DNA of 64,000 bases from Anaspis maculata (Eukaryota; Arthropoda; Insecta; Coleoptera; Scraptiidae). The notes below the pieces were generated by a model. It searched no databases. It was not told the DNA's origin and worked only from the letters and a program-made list of their open reading frames with translations. The stretch's first letter is position 1; each line of letters begins with the position of its first letter. The stretch spans positions 36,293,745 to 36,357,744 of the forward strand of contig OX421962.1 in NCBI GenBank assembly GCA_949128115.1. The letters run 5' to 3'. Below are positions 11,340-22,691 of the stretch, in pieces. Position numbers and translations under genes: made by a program.

Positions 11340-11443
11340 TGACAGTTGTGCCTAGCTGTCAGTGCAGCCCGCCGCGCCCGCGCGCCGTCCGCCGTCTTGA
11401 TTTCCGCGAGCTTGACGCGCGCCACTCTAACTGACACTGTCAG
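11340..11443 (+). promoter_or_regulatory. CpG-rich patch, possible promoter/5' leader
   Basis: A sharply GC- and CpG-rich stretch (cgccgcgcccgcgcgccgtccgccg around 11369-11393, quoted in part) interrupts AT-rich DNA. It ends directly at an ATG that opens a hydrophobic signal-like peptide and a splice donor. The location suggests a 5' leader, but no TATA box or initiator was pinned down. Confidence 0.35.
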
Positions 11444-11500
11444 ATGTTTTTGTTATTGTTGATGTTCGCGACCATTTTTTCATCATTCGCGTCAAATTTG
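11444..11500 (+). CDS. Candidate first exon encoding a signal-peptide-like segment
   Basis: Nineteen codons from ATG encode a short hydrophobic stretch (MFLLLLMFATIF, then small residues SSFAS) that looks like a secretory signal peptide with a plausible cleavage after Ala-Ser. They run straight into a consensus donor, GGTAAGTA, at 11501. The exon ends in phase 0. The nearest acceptor (tttatttattcag, ending 11564) would continue as GAA TAA, so a simple join stops at once. Either the acceptor lies elsewhere, the peptide is not translated, or the hydrophobic run is chance. It follows the CpG-rich patch at 11340-11443. I could not name a gene. Confidence 0.3.
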
Positions 11501-11564
11501 GTAAGTAAAAGCTAGAATTTTGAATATTTCATATCGTAAATAACGCAAATGTTTATTTATTCAG

Positions 11565-11820
11565 GAATAACATGGAAAAAGGGCAACCGCGGCGCATCTG
11601 TGTAGGCACTCATTGTTTTGTGCCGGGATGCCACAACAAGTTTCATGCTGCAAATCTGGGAGTCTTCTTCCACAGCCACAGATAAGAATTCCACACCTCA
11701 AGTTGTGTGTGTACCCCATTGAAGTATGCGATATTTTTCCAGAATTCCTATAAGCAACAATAGAGGCCACTGGCTAGTCGCTATTCACAGGATGAAGGAG
11801 GAAGCCTGTAATGTAGTGTA
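11565..11820 (+). pseudogene. Truncated, frameshifted THAP-like zinc-finger fragment
   Basis: An acceptor-like tttattcag ends at 11564. An ATG at 11572 opens a 37-codon frame containing CFVPGCHNKF..GVFFHSHR. That pattern (Cys-x4-Cys, then G-V-x-F-H-x) is typical of the start of a THAP DNA-binding domain, which occurs in P-element-type transposases and host factors. The frame stops after HSHR. Further on, a different frame gives GHWLVAIHRMKEE (from about 11768), resembling the W-x-x-A-I-x-R segment that comes later in THAP domains. Position in the family and the +1 shift suggest a decayed copy. The later Cys/His pair of the domain was not found. An AATAAA follows at 11884-11889. Confidence 0.4.
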
Positions 11821-11883
11821 GTGATTAGTGGAGCATGTTTGTTTAGAACACTTTGGCAAAAATGATTTCTGGCGCGGTGGCGC

Positions 11884-11889
11884 AATAAA
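11884..11889 (+). terminator. AATAAA polyadenylation signal candidate
   Basis: A canonical AATAAA lies about 60 bp past the THAP-like fragment, on the same strand. It makes a compact unit of about 450 bp with the CpG-rich patch and donor upstream. It could be coincidental in AT-rich DNA. Confidence 0.3.
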
Positions 11890-13017
11890 GTTGTTGAAAA
11901 GTAATGCTGTATCTAGTTTTACTGCCTGTAAGAACACCTCCGACCTCCGCATAACCAACCACTGTCACTGGTGACGTCTCTCGTGACGTCTATTAAAAAT
12001 TTTAGGTTAAAATGACAATGCCAATACTTTAAAAATCATGTCATCTACACCATTGTGCCAACCCTTGAAAACCAAAACCCAACGTCAACATAATCTCATG
12101 GCGGCGCCCGCTTGGCGTCATTTCCCCCTCTGTTATCATCTGTCCAGCTATATTACAGGTTCGTGCAATATACCCATAATGCACTTATTAAAACGGTCCA
12201 TAGTCTTGTGTCTTCTCAACAAAATCATGAAAGAAAGTGCAAAGTAAGGAATGCTTAGAGTCACTTGAAGCTGCTCCACATGCACATGAGAAAACGCAGT
12301 GTCTTGGAGTTAAGCAAATTATTAAAACGGTAGATAAAAATGCAAAGTAGGTATTCAAGCCTTTTATACCAATCCCAGCGAATTTTTGTTTGAAGCTTTG
12401 ACAAATCCTAGAGATTAATATTCGCCTTCGCCATCCACTTTCCGTCTTGGGAGTATACCTTTTTAGAGTTGTATGCTTTGCTAGACACCACTCTGAGGAT
12501 AATTTATTCCCGTGCTGGATTCAGGCTAAAGCTGAAAGTAATTGCTGCGTAATTACATTGCGCGAGGTATACAACTGACTTCAGCAGGACGATCTTTCAT
12601 CTCTGTTGAAGCGGCTCGGGGGGACCTCGTCATTGTCAGGCCTGCAGGTTGAAAACTGGAGGAACATTCTGGTGTGCTTCAGACACAAGTCGCCGGTCTT
12701 CAGGGTCGGTGATTTCAGCACATGTACCTATTCAATTTCTCTTGTGCTAAGTGTTAATAATGTAAGAGATCGAATGATCCGCTTGATAAGCGCGAAGAAA
12801 TATACATAGTAAAGTATAGCGTTGCGTCTCCGCAAGGATAACTGTTTCACATCTTGGATGCTGTCGGGGCAAGCGAAAGCTGTGTTTACCTATTGGGATT
12901 AGTTATGGTGCTTCGGAAGGTTGGAGCGATAATTTTGCACTTATTTGCAATCTTTCACAGTAGGTGGTATGATAGTTTTCTAAGGCCCAGAACATAGTCC
13001 GGTTGACCGTGAGTTGG
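11890..13017. other. Unassigned DNA, no gene recognised
   Basis: Frames of at most about 70 codons, no domain and no repeat. A YY1-like atggcggcgc occurs near 12099. Confidence 0.4.
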
Positions 13018-14944
13018 ATTTCAACCGGGGATTGACGGATATCAGAACCAGTAACAGCCCTCAAATTTGCTGTCAGCGTCAGTAGTCCGGTGGTTAAGCG
13101 TTCTAACTATGCATTTTGAGCTTAAGCAATGCGCTTTTGGGGTTTGATTGGGGGTCCCTCAACTTTAATTTCAAGAGTTGGAGACATCGGTGCACTCGAT
13201 GCGGAGGGGGTCTGGGGGGCCCTTGAAAGTTGAAGGTGCGAGGCTTCCCACCAAATCACCATACCACCACGTAATTCCTACTGGGAGGCCATCAAACGAC
13301 TCTAACCTGTACATTGACAACATTTGTTACCATGTCCAAATAGTTCTTCACACTGAAAAAAATTAATTCTTATGACAGATCGAAAAAAACAGCTTTTCTC
13401 AATTTTTCATCCACACAACGAATAAACTGCCAAGTGTGGTGTCATTTTGGAGTAAACGGCATCCTCTGATCTCATTCACCGAGTCAAAATGTTTGTGAGA
13501 CCACCGTGCAAAAAATGACACGCCAAGAAGTGAGCACTTTTGAGCACCTCATTTAACAGTAGTTTCTTGGCTGATACCAATCGATATGATTGATAATTTT
13601 GTCATGGATCAATAACTTGAACCCTTTTGTAACGGTAATGCATGTGAATGAAACTCGACACGAGCGTGGAGGCCTGGAAAAAAAATTTTCTCCATCGGTC
13701 GAATTTATGTCACGCCTACTGAGCGTTAGTTTGTTGGGTTCAGGCAGGCAGCGTTTGGATAGCTTTGGAAGCAAAATTTCCATATCTATCTGAAAAGTTG
13801 AGCAGTTTAATTCTGGAAATCGATTTATGAATCATCAATGATTGTTTTGCCGGTCAGTACCCACATGGTGGTTAACTGCAGAGGTGATGGCTAACGGCGA
13901 AGGGAATTCAACGTCCAAGATCTTATTCTCTGCCACTCTGACAGTCATATTCACAGTTGTTTTTATAAAATTATTTCTTCTTCAAACATGAGAAAACTTA
14001 CACGTACAAAATGATAACAACCTTAAAGGTTGGTAGAGGAAAAAAGAAAATAACACTTTAAAAGTTGAATGCCCTTCGTCGTCAGCCATGATCCCTGCAG
14101 TTAATCCCCATGGGGGTACCTAGTGACTGTCAAAATAATCTTTGATGATTCTCAAATCAGTTTCCAGAATTATGCTACTCAGCTGCATGGACAGATATGA
14201 AAATTTTGTCTCCAAACCTATTCAAACGCTGCCTGCCTGAGCCCAACAAATTAACGCTTAGTAGGCGTGAAATAAATTCGACCACTGGAGAAAATTTTTT
14301 TTTCCAGGCCTCCACGCTCGTGTCGAGTTTCATTCACATGCATTACCGTTACAAAAGAGTTCAAGTTATTGATCCATGACAAAATTATCAATCATATCGA
14401 TTGGTATCAGCCAAGAAAATACTGTTAAATGAGGTGCTCAAAAATGCTTACTTCTTAGCGTGCCATTCTTTGCACGGTGGTCTTACAAACATTTTGACTC
14501 GGTGAATGTTTTCAGAGGATGCCGTTTATTCTAAAATGACACCAAACTTGGCAGTTTATTCGTTGTGGGGATGAAGAATTGAGAAAAACAGTTTTTTCCG
14601 ATCTGTCATAAGAATTAATTATTTTTAGTGTGAAGAACTGTTGGGACATGGTAACAAATGTTGTCAATGTGTAGGTTAGAGTCGTTTAATGACATCCAAG
14701 TAGGAATTACGTGGTGGTATGGTGATTTGGTGGGAAGCCTCGCACCTTCAACTTTCAAGGGCCCCCCAGACCCCCTCCGCATCGAGTGCACCGATGTCTC
14801 CAACTCTTGAAATTAAGGTATGGGGATCCCCAATCGAACCCCAAAAGCGCATTGCTTAAGCTCAAAATGCATAGTTCGAGCTTTTTTTGGAGCTTAACCA
14901 CCGGACTACAGCTGAAGGTTGAAATATACCGGGGGTTGAAATCA
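13018..14944. mobile_element. 1.9-kb palindromic element with tRNA-like ends
   Basis: Left arm 13018-13917 and right arm 14060-14944 are inverted copies, with a loop of about 140 bp between them. The same 62-codon frame opens at 13178 on the plus strand and at 14803 on the minus strand. Arm differences are scattered, mostly single bases. Each outer end has tagtccggtggttaagc followed about 60 bp later by ggttYgattgg, which resemble pol III A and B boxes. No transposase frame was found. It could be a foldback element, or two copies of one repeat joined head to head (tail at the loop). Confidence 0.75.
13918..14059. other. Loop of the palindrome
   Basis: About 140 bp of AT-rich single-copy-looking sequence separates the two arms. 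It has no frame and no internal symmetry. Confidence 0.5.
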
Positions 14945-17900
14945 GTACCTGCTCTACCATAGTAGTAAGTAATAGTAGTCGAGATGAATGAAGCAATGCC
15001 TCCCTTGTCCATTGTTATCATAAAGTATATTGCCTTTCAATGAACCATTCAAACGTGCAACAATGGTATAGGTCTCGACAGGGACCGGACTCGCCAGTTC
15101 CACAAAAAAGATGATCAGCGATCAAGACTGATTGCAGATTAACTGGATTTTTTTCTGCTGAATGCTAGGTGATTACACACAAAAAATGCCTGAAATCTGT
15201 ACTAGAACAATCATTTTTTCATTATTGAGGGATAAACCAGCATTTCCATTGATCAGTCAGCTACAAATTGACAAACAAAAATCGCAAATCAGCTAATCTC
15301 GTATATTATCTGTTTTGTGGAACCCACGGAGAGTGACTTATTTTATTGTGATCATCAATTAAATTGTAGAAAAAACATAAAAGGCTGTCGACCCAATGTG
15401 TTTGTTCACCTTAGTCATCTGCAAGGGCTGTATTTCTTTATTCATCTCAAATACATACCTACCTACTACGGTAGAGCAGGCCAAACAAATGGTCGTCTTT
15501 GTCATAAACTGAATCATAAAATGTCCTTATTAACCGAAAAACTGCACGTGCTGCTACCATACACAGCGCATGCGCAGTAGATACTTAGTTTTTACGGCGG
15601 ATCAATAATCGCAAGCAATATTGATATGGGTATCTAATAATATTTGCCTCGAGTTTACCTGGCAGCATCTATAATACACAGGTTGCACAACCTCATTGTT
15701 ATCTACAAGTTGCCAGGTCTGCGCTTTCCTAGTTGTAAAAGTTGGTTGGGAAAATTGTATTTAAATTGCTGATCTTGAAGAGATGGTTCATCATTAGTTT
15801 TATAGTTTTATTGAGCTTTCCGAGGTGTCCCGCAGAGCGTTAGGGCCAGCCCAGAGATGGTGTGCTTGGGACCCGCGCCGCTTCATTATCAATGTCCCAT
15901 GCATGATACCGGTCCAGAAAGAGGTGACACTGCATTTTCGACTTATACTTGTTTTCTCTCGCGCGCAGCCCCGTTAGGAAGCCCATAAATCCGCCCCTGG
16001 CGACATTGCAGGAGGCAGTATAAATAACGGAGGGGACATGTAAAATCAGCGGAGACCGCACACTTCGCCGGCCTCATGTGTGGTACTGGAGTGTAACCGA
16101 CTATATGCCCAGGCGATGTTGAAATGCCCTCGCGTTTTTCGAATAATTCCGGATAAGATAGATTGATTGCCGCATTTAAAATGCATCATCTGGTTATAGC
16201 TACGTGACCAAGGATTATGTACGTATACATATACTTACACGTACACGCCGACCCGAGCACAAAGCCGAAGATTTCTGCAAAGATATTATATAGCAATGCT
16301 CCTCAGGAGACTTCAACGCTCGGTCAAGCGGGGAGAGGGTTGAGCGATTTTGGATGTCAATCTGCTGAGATGAGCCATGTAGCCGTCGTCGGTCTGATGG
16401 GTTATCACTTATGGAAGAGAGAGCAGAGGCCTCACACCGTTATGTTATTACGACCAACAATAGCTCAATCACGAGGGTCGCGGTCCTCCTCTGCGGACCA
16501 TCGCACGTTGTGATTGTGTTGTGATTTTAATCGCCGACGGCAGCGCCATCAAAAGGTGGTGTTATTGCCGTGTGCGGCCTGCTCCGTCATCAAAATTCGC
16601 CGTGCGTTTCGATTAAAAGATTAGCCACGGCCGCTAACAGTAAACAGACCAGAAGCTGAAGAGTGGAAGACCTCTCTTCTAATGATGGAAATGGTACACA
16701 CGATAGAAATGTTTGTCTTTTAGGAGTCCAGGCTCATCTGAATTCCGACAACAAACGGGTAATATAGATGGCAATCAGTAAGAGCTAGGCTATGCTTTTG
16801 ATTCATTTCCTTATTGTTTGTGTCATCCATTTATCAACAAGTGTTCTGAAATGAGGCGTCCATACCTACAAACCTACAACATGAGTTGAGATAAAATCGA
16901 ATTTGTATACAACACTGGTACTTGTCCAAACAGACAATTCGTCATAACAATGACGAGTTTCCTCTGCGCGAAGAAGCTGGGGACGTAAATCAAGAAAGAG
17001 ATTCGTGGTAAAGTCGGCCAACCTCAGAAACGGCTGCTGTAAAGACAGGGTTTTATATCTTGTGATATAAAGATTGCGCCGGGATTGCGTTTGACCTCAA
17101 GAAAAATTACCCGCGTGAGGAAAAGTTGTAGAAGGTACCTGATCTGATGTAGTTTATGTTGTTTTCCCAGGCTTTTAAGTTAAGTATATTATTTTATCTG
17201 TATAGAAAGGTATACATGTATAGTCATCTAGAACTTCAAAGCAAGCAGAATAGAAAGACCCGTAAATCTTACAACTCAGATTTTAGATCTAAATACATTT
17301 TGCGAAGACCCGTTACGGATATAATCGGATAAAGAAATGAGAAATTTCCGTGAAACAAATCTCTAAAAACTTTTTGATTTATGGGTGTTCCAAGTCGTAG
17401 GTATAATGTAGAACGTGTTACCAAACCATTTGAATTATTACCTTAATAACAGTGATAATTTTGTTTTCATTCGCCTACACAGCGGCAAATCAAGCGATAC
17501 ACACCAGTGCGATTAATAAAAATGGAATACCAGAACCGCGATATTCTTGTGTACCGTGGCAATGGAACCAGTGACCGGAAAAAAATCGTGAGCTGAGCTT
17601 ACAAGCGATGAAATTCATCAAGTGAAGATATCGAACTGTTCCCAGCGTGCATGGATTGATCTCATGGGGGCGCCAAATTTTTTATGGCCAGGTACTAAAT
17701 AAAAACCTATAGGTACTGATGTTCCAGGGCCGTACTGAAGTGTTCATAATTTGAACTTGAAGCGGTCACAACTCAACAAACAATTTTATTCCAAAAGCCG
17801 CGGCGTAAGATCCACAGACAAGCGAGCCATTGAAACGAATTGATCTTTCTTCTTTCTTTGATCAACAAGTTTTCCCTACATCATCATTGTTCCATTATGA

Positions 17901-18941
17901 ACATTAGTACAGATATGCTATTTATAAATTCACATAACGGGGCCATTATTTAACTTTATAACCATCACGCGGCGATTGGCTTCATGCTTAATGCAATAAA
18001 ATTCGCTAATCACGCAGTTCGCCGCACCATCAACTTCTTACCGTTAATTGAATTTCCGAAAATTAATTGTACCAGTTGCGGAACTCTATAAAAAAATGCG
18101 AAGAGACAAATTGCCAGATAGATCGTGTGCTAACAGGTATAGTCACGCTTCACCGCTCAGATTTTGAGCTTTTTAGTATGCTCTCCTTAGATGACGATAT
18201 CCTACCTTGCTTCTCACGGAGCTCACGCGCGTATTTTGGCAACAACAATAATCATCGAATTGGCTCATTCCGGATCTTCCGGTTGGATTGTTGCAGAGCA
18301 ACACGGTTTTGTTACGAGAGTTCAAATTATGACCTCGTATGTGTGCATTTTTGAACCGTTCACTTCGAGAGTACAAGGCTCGCATATTTTTTCCAGATTA
18401 GATCATTTCGAAACTCCTTATGGGTACTTACTCGCGTACTAGAGAGTGCGAAAAAACGAAACGAGTCTCCGTGTGCAATAATTGTCTATGAAATGCCTGT
18501 ATTTATACCTAATTATCATACTAAATGGGGAGCACACCTCTAAAGTGACATTGTTGTCTGTGCGGCATGCATGTCAGTTTTTCCTTTCCTTATAATATCC
18601 CATTCTCGGCAAGATTAATTGAGCGTTGATAATGAAAAGGAAACCGAGAGAGAGAAGAGGAGCAGAAGAAAAAATCATGATGATGGGAGAATCAGTCAGC
18701 ATCACACGCGATCTAATCCAATCGTTACGGAGAGGAAGACGCTAGATTGTTATTAGAAGAAGTCAAGTTTGACGGTCGCGCACACACACATACAAAGGTC
18801 GTTCACACGTCCATCGCGGGATTATTTATATTTACATACCTGTACAATGATACCTGTTATTGTTGTTTTTTGCATTTCTACTTCACTCTTGTACAAGAAA
18901 TGGAATCTTCGGTGATTTTCCATCGCCATTGTCCATTGTAA
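14945..18941. other. Unassigned 4-kb stretch
   Basis: No gene could be supported. The longest frames are 98 codons (16217-16513) and 95 codons (18067-18354), without domains or paired splice sites. A GC-rich patch around 15950-16020 has cagccccgttaggaagcccataaatccgcccct-type sequence (quoted in two parts: cagccccgttagg and aaatccgcccctgg) reminiscent of mobile DNA, but its ends were not found. Confidence 0.35.
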
Positions 18942-18971
18942 TACCACAGACTACCAATACAGACGGTCAAC
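18942..18971 (+). repeat. 30-bp exact repeat, partner of 22662-22691 (inverted)
   Basis: The sequence starting taccacagactaccaataca and ending gacggtcaac is found again, exactly and in inverse, at 22662-22691, 3.7 kb away. Flanking bases do not match. Confidence 0.8.
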
Positions 18972-19270
18972 TGCATCTTACAAAGATCACCAGTAGGTGC
19001 CGCGGCGTGTTATGCTCGTGAAAACTGAGAATCGGTGGGCCGCAGCAGTCACATGCTATCACACCGCAGCCGCAGGGTAATAAAAATCGGCGAGCGGCGG
19101 CATGTTTATAAACATCGCCTATTCAACAACTATAAATACAAGCACCACGGCCGACCGTTGTGATAAATCCATGTCCTTATTATAAATCCATGTTCCTCTC
19201 TGACGGTGCTAGGAGGTAATTTTGGTCACAATTTTCGAATTTTGTTTGAATGAGATGAAGTGGTTATAAC

Positions 19271-19386
19271 GAGTGATCGAATACATTCCTCCTCTAGTCA
19301 CCTGTGATTCCTGAAAATCTGGCGAAAAACCGTGGCTACCAAGAAGACCCCTCGAGGCCTACTTTGAGGAGAAAATTCGATCACTC
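19271..19386. mobile_element. Short MITE (gagtgatcgaat ends), copy 1
   Basis: A 116-bp element starts gagtgatcgaat and ends attcgatcactc. The inner symmetry continues through ctcctc / gaggag. A second copy in the opposite orientation lies at 34696-34817, including the core aaaatctggcgaaaaa / tttttccgctagatttt. Confidence 0.75.
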
Positions 19387-20669
19387 TTTAGTTAATATTA
19401 CTTATTCTGGGAACTATTTTTTCTATGTCCAACTATGTCCGTTTTGATTGATATTCATCTTATTTTCGTTGGGAAATACGACTCATCCATTTGATTAAAA
19501 TTAAATATAGCAATAGCCGATTTGCATCTTATTACGTTCTGGAACGTAGCTATAGGTACCATCTGAGGTTTTCATCGGAATTTTACCAACAATATTCCAA
19601 ATCAATAAGGTGTAAAATTTTGAAACTGCAATGTTTTGAACAATATTCAAGAAAATTGGGACAAATTTGAATTGCCATGATAAACTGACATGCGGTGTAC
19701 TAGCCACGCACTGTGACGTCAGCCAAAAATCGACTTTTTTATTTAATTCAATCAATTAAGTCCAATTTGGCATAAAAAAACATTTATCTTGTTTTTACTC
19801 TTCTGCGTAAATGAGCAGAAATCAGTTTAGAAACAAAAGAACAATAACTTGATCACAGGCTGTATCTACGACGGAATTTTGTAACAAAAGTAACATTACT
19901 TGCCTCTAACAGAAAAAAAAACAAAATAAATAGACAAACAATATATCATGTGAATATCGTAGAAGTTAGAGTCAGCTCTTCGTGGAGGCATTGTTGTAGA
20001 AATAAATATTAATATATACACCAGTATTTCATACATAAAAAAAACAGAAACTTTTTTAATTCTCCAGATTCTGAAATTTTGAAAAAAAATCCAAATAATC
20101 AATTTATTACTTTGAATAGAAATTTTAATTATTTTCCATTTTAATTATTGTCGAACAATCCTAAAAATTCCCCAATTCTAATAATATGCCCTTTCAAAAA
20201 TTCACAAAACTTATAATCCAATGGAGGTCCATTGTTGTCTTTTAAAATTCTCGTGTCTATAAACTATCAAAACTCCTCAGTAGAATTTTACCAGATATCT
20301 TGAATTTTAAACTAAATTTTAGTGTCAAAAACACAACAGAGTTGATCAACAAAATTAAAAACATCACTCCACCACTAAATTCATTTCTGATTTCTTCTGA
20401 TGTCACAAATTTTCAAATTTATTACCATCCGTTCCAATTACAGAATGTCTACTTTTGATAAAAAATATCCTTTTCAAGTCCTTTGTTTCTGACAATTTTG
20501 CAGATAGCTTGTGCTCTCTTTTAGAAACCGCTGTTAGAAACCCCTCATTTTGACAAACACCAATTTCTTGACATTTTGTTGCTTTGAAGATGACTCTATC
20601 CCAAATTGTAAGGCCAAAACGCGTCGCAATATACTTTTTCAATTTACGTGGAGAGACAGATTTCTTTTA
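19387..20669. other. AT-rich DNA, no gene recognised
   Basis: Very AT-rich with poly-A/T runs. Frames reach 84 codons at most and contain no domain. It may be intronic or decayed mobile DNA. Confidence 0.4.
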
Positions 20670-21693
20670 CAGGGTGGCCCAACAAAAACAGAACAGAGGG
20701 GTTCTTGGTCATTTCACCTCATTTTTTTCAAAAAAGCTCGGACAGGTCGACTCTAATATCGAGGGCGACATCTGAAACATACATTGGCGCAACTTTCAAA
20801 TGACATTATCTACTTTACGATATCTACAGCAAATCAAAGAAAATCAAATCCTCTTCTTGAAAAAAATATTTTCCAAATTTTCAACCCCACCCTCTATTCT
20901 CCTGAGATTCCGAGTTTCGATTTGATATTCTTGACCTCTCAATTTTCTTCATTGCAGTCAACGTCATCCTGCACAGCATCGAAAAAGAAAATTTTCTATG
21001 GAAGAAGTGCCACCCAAATTCACTCCTTCTAATTAAAAAATGATACTACCTACGTACTTTGCGATACATCAAATTGAAAGGATTTGAATGAATTCTCTTC
21101 CTGAAAAAAATATTTTAAAGACTTTTAAAAACCCCCCTTTCCCTCCTCAAATAATTTGAATGTTCAATTAATTGGGGGAGGGGTTGAAAATTTTCGGAAC
21201 ATTGTTTTTGGAAGAAGAATTCAAATCCCTTCAATTCGATGTATCACAAAGTAGGTAGTATCTTGTTGAATTTTTAAGCTAGGTGGGGGAGAGCAAGGGG
21301 GTTAATTTGGGTAGCACTTTTTTCACTGAAAATTTTCTTCTTCGATACTAGCTGGAATGACGCGGATCAACTTGAAAAAAAGTGAGGAGTCAATAATATA
21401 AAGCGGGACAGTCATAGAATTTCAGGAAGAAGAGTAGGTAGGATTCAAATTTTTTTTTTAATATTTTTTCATAGAGAGAATTTAATTCTCTTCAATTTGA
21501 TGTATCGCAAGGTGGGTGGTGTCGTTGGAAATTCCGAAGTTGGGGTGGGTGGGGTTGAGGGGTTTTGAGAAATTCGCCAATGTATGTTTCAGATGTCCCC
21601 CTCGATATAAAAATCGACCTGTCCGAGCTTTTTTCAAAAAAATGAGGTGAAATGCCCAAAAACCCGTCCGTTGTGTTTTCGTTGGGCCACCTG
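20670..21693. mobile_element. Foldback element, family with cagggtggccc ends, copy 1
   Basis: The termini cagggtggcccaac and gttgggccacctg are inverted copies flanked by TA (20668-20669, 21694-21695). The arms remain paired for about 120 bp through tcggacaggtcga and cgagggsgacatctgaaacatacattggcg. The interior holds further units with gatacatcaaattgaa-type strings and G/C-rich gggtgggg / cccaccc tracts in both orientations, arranged as a mirror. There is no coding frame. Subterminal motifs (ggacaggtcgatttttat, gagggggacatct) are shared with 33551-34453. Confidence 0.75.
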
Positions 21694-22661
21694 TATGCAC
21701 CTTTATTCCCAATATATTATTACATCAAAATCATTCTCTTAGTGCTAACAAAGTGAAAACCAGCTCCAAAAAAATTGTTTGAGTATTTTTGCGAAGTACT
21801 AAAATATTCACATTCTTTGGATATTACTGTGTGTATCATTGAATGTAACAAAAAGTTCAAATGAATTTCACATTGGCCATGAAGAACAGGCTGTTGATTT
21901 CTTGATTTTTTTTCAACCTTTTTAGAATTAATTTGAATAATGTGGCTGTCAAACGTCGATCGCCCCATCTCTTCTTTATTGGAACTATGTCAAAAACCAG
22001 TTTTCTAATTTTTTTTCCATAATATTTGAAGGAGTCTTCAAATCACATATGTTTAATGACGTTCCATATTTTTTTTTTAGTATCAATAATTCATTTTCCT
22101 TCGTTAGATTTGCATACCCCAATAATTTTATTGTACAATTGACAATGGTATTTTTGCAGAAGTTTTTTCACCAGATAAGGCTAATATTCCTAAATTATTG
22201 GGCCCCCTTTCAATAGTCCCTGTAAGCCTCTAAGAAAATTTAGAAGTGCTTAAATGAAAATGGTATATAATTATGTACCTACACCTATTATCAGCTGTGG
22301 CTTTAGGTACCTTATTAAATTGATCTTCCACATGAGAATGAAAGATTTTTGGATGGAGTCTTGATTAAAAAATTAGTTACTTGAATGAAGGGAAATAAAT
22401 GATGGTGTAGGTCAAGATCTGCATTGAATAACAATATAAATAATAGGTCGTGGTAGGAGTGGTAGTAAGGGTATGATGCAATAGTAAAGTGTAATAGAAA
22501 CACAGTAACTGTCGAATTTCACTTGTTTGGGTAGGTATCACGTTCCGCTCTAGAGCTCGGCGGTTAGAATGTGACGCGCGGTCTCGTGCCCCGCGGAGCG
22601 ACACTTCGGGACGAACGCCACCTGGCAGTGGCAACCCAGAAACACATCGCCCTGTTCGCCG
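21694..22661. other. AT-rich DNA, no gene recognised
   Basis: Short frames only (82 codons at most). A GC-rich patch begins near 22545 and leads into the 30-bp inverted repeat copy. Confidence 0.4.
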
Positions 22662-22691
22662 GTTGACCGTCTGTATTGGTAGTCTGTGGTA
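22662..22691 (-). repeat. 30-bp exact repeat, inverted partner of 18942-18971
   Basis: Reads gttgaccgtctgtattgg onward on the plus strand, the exact reverse complement of 18942-18971. It sits at the right edge of a GC-rich patch (22545-22665). Confidence 0.8.
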
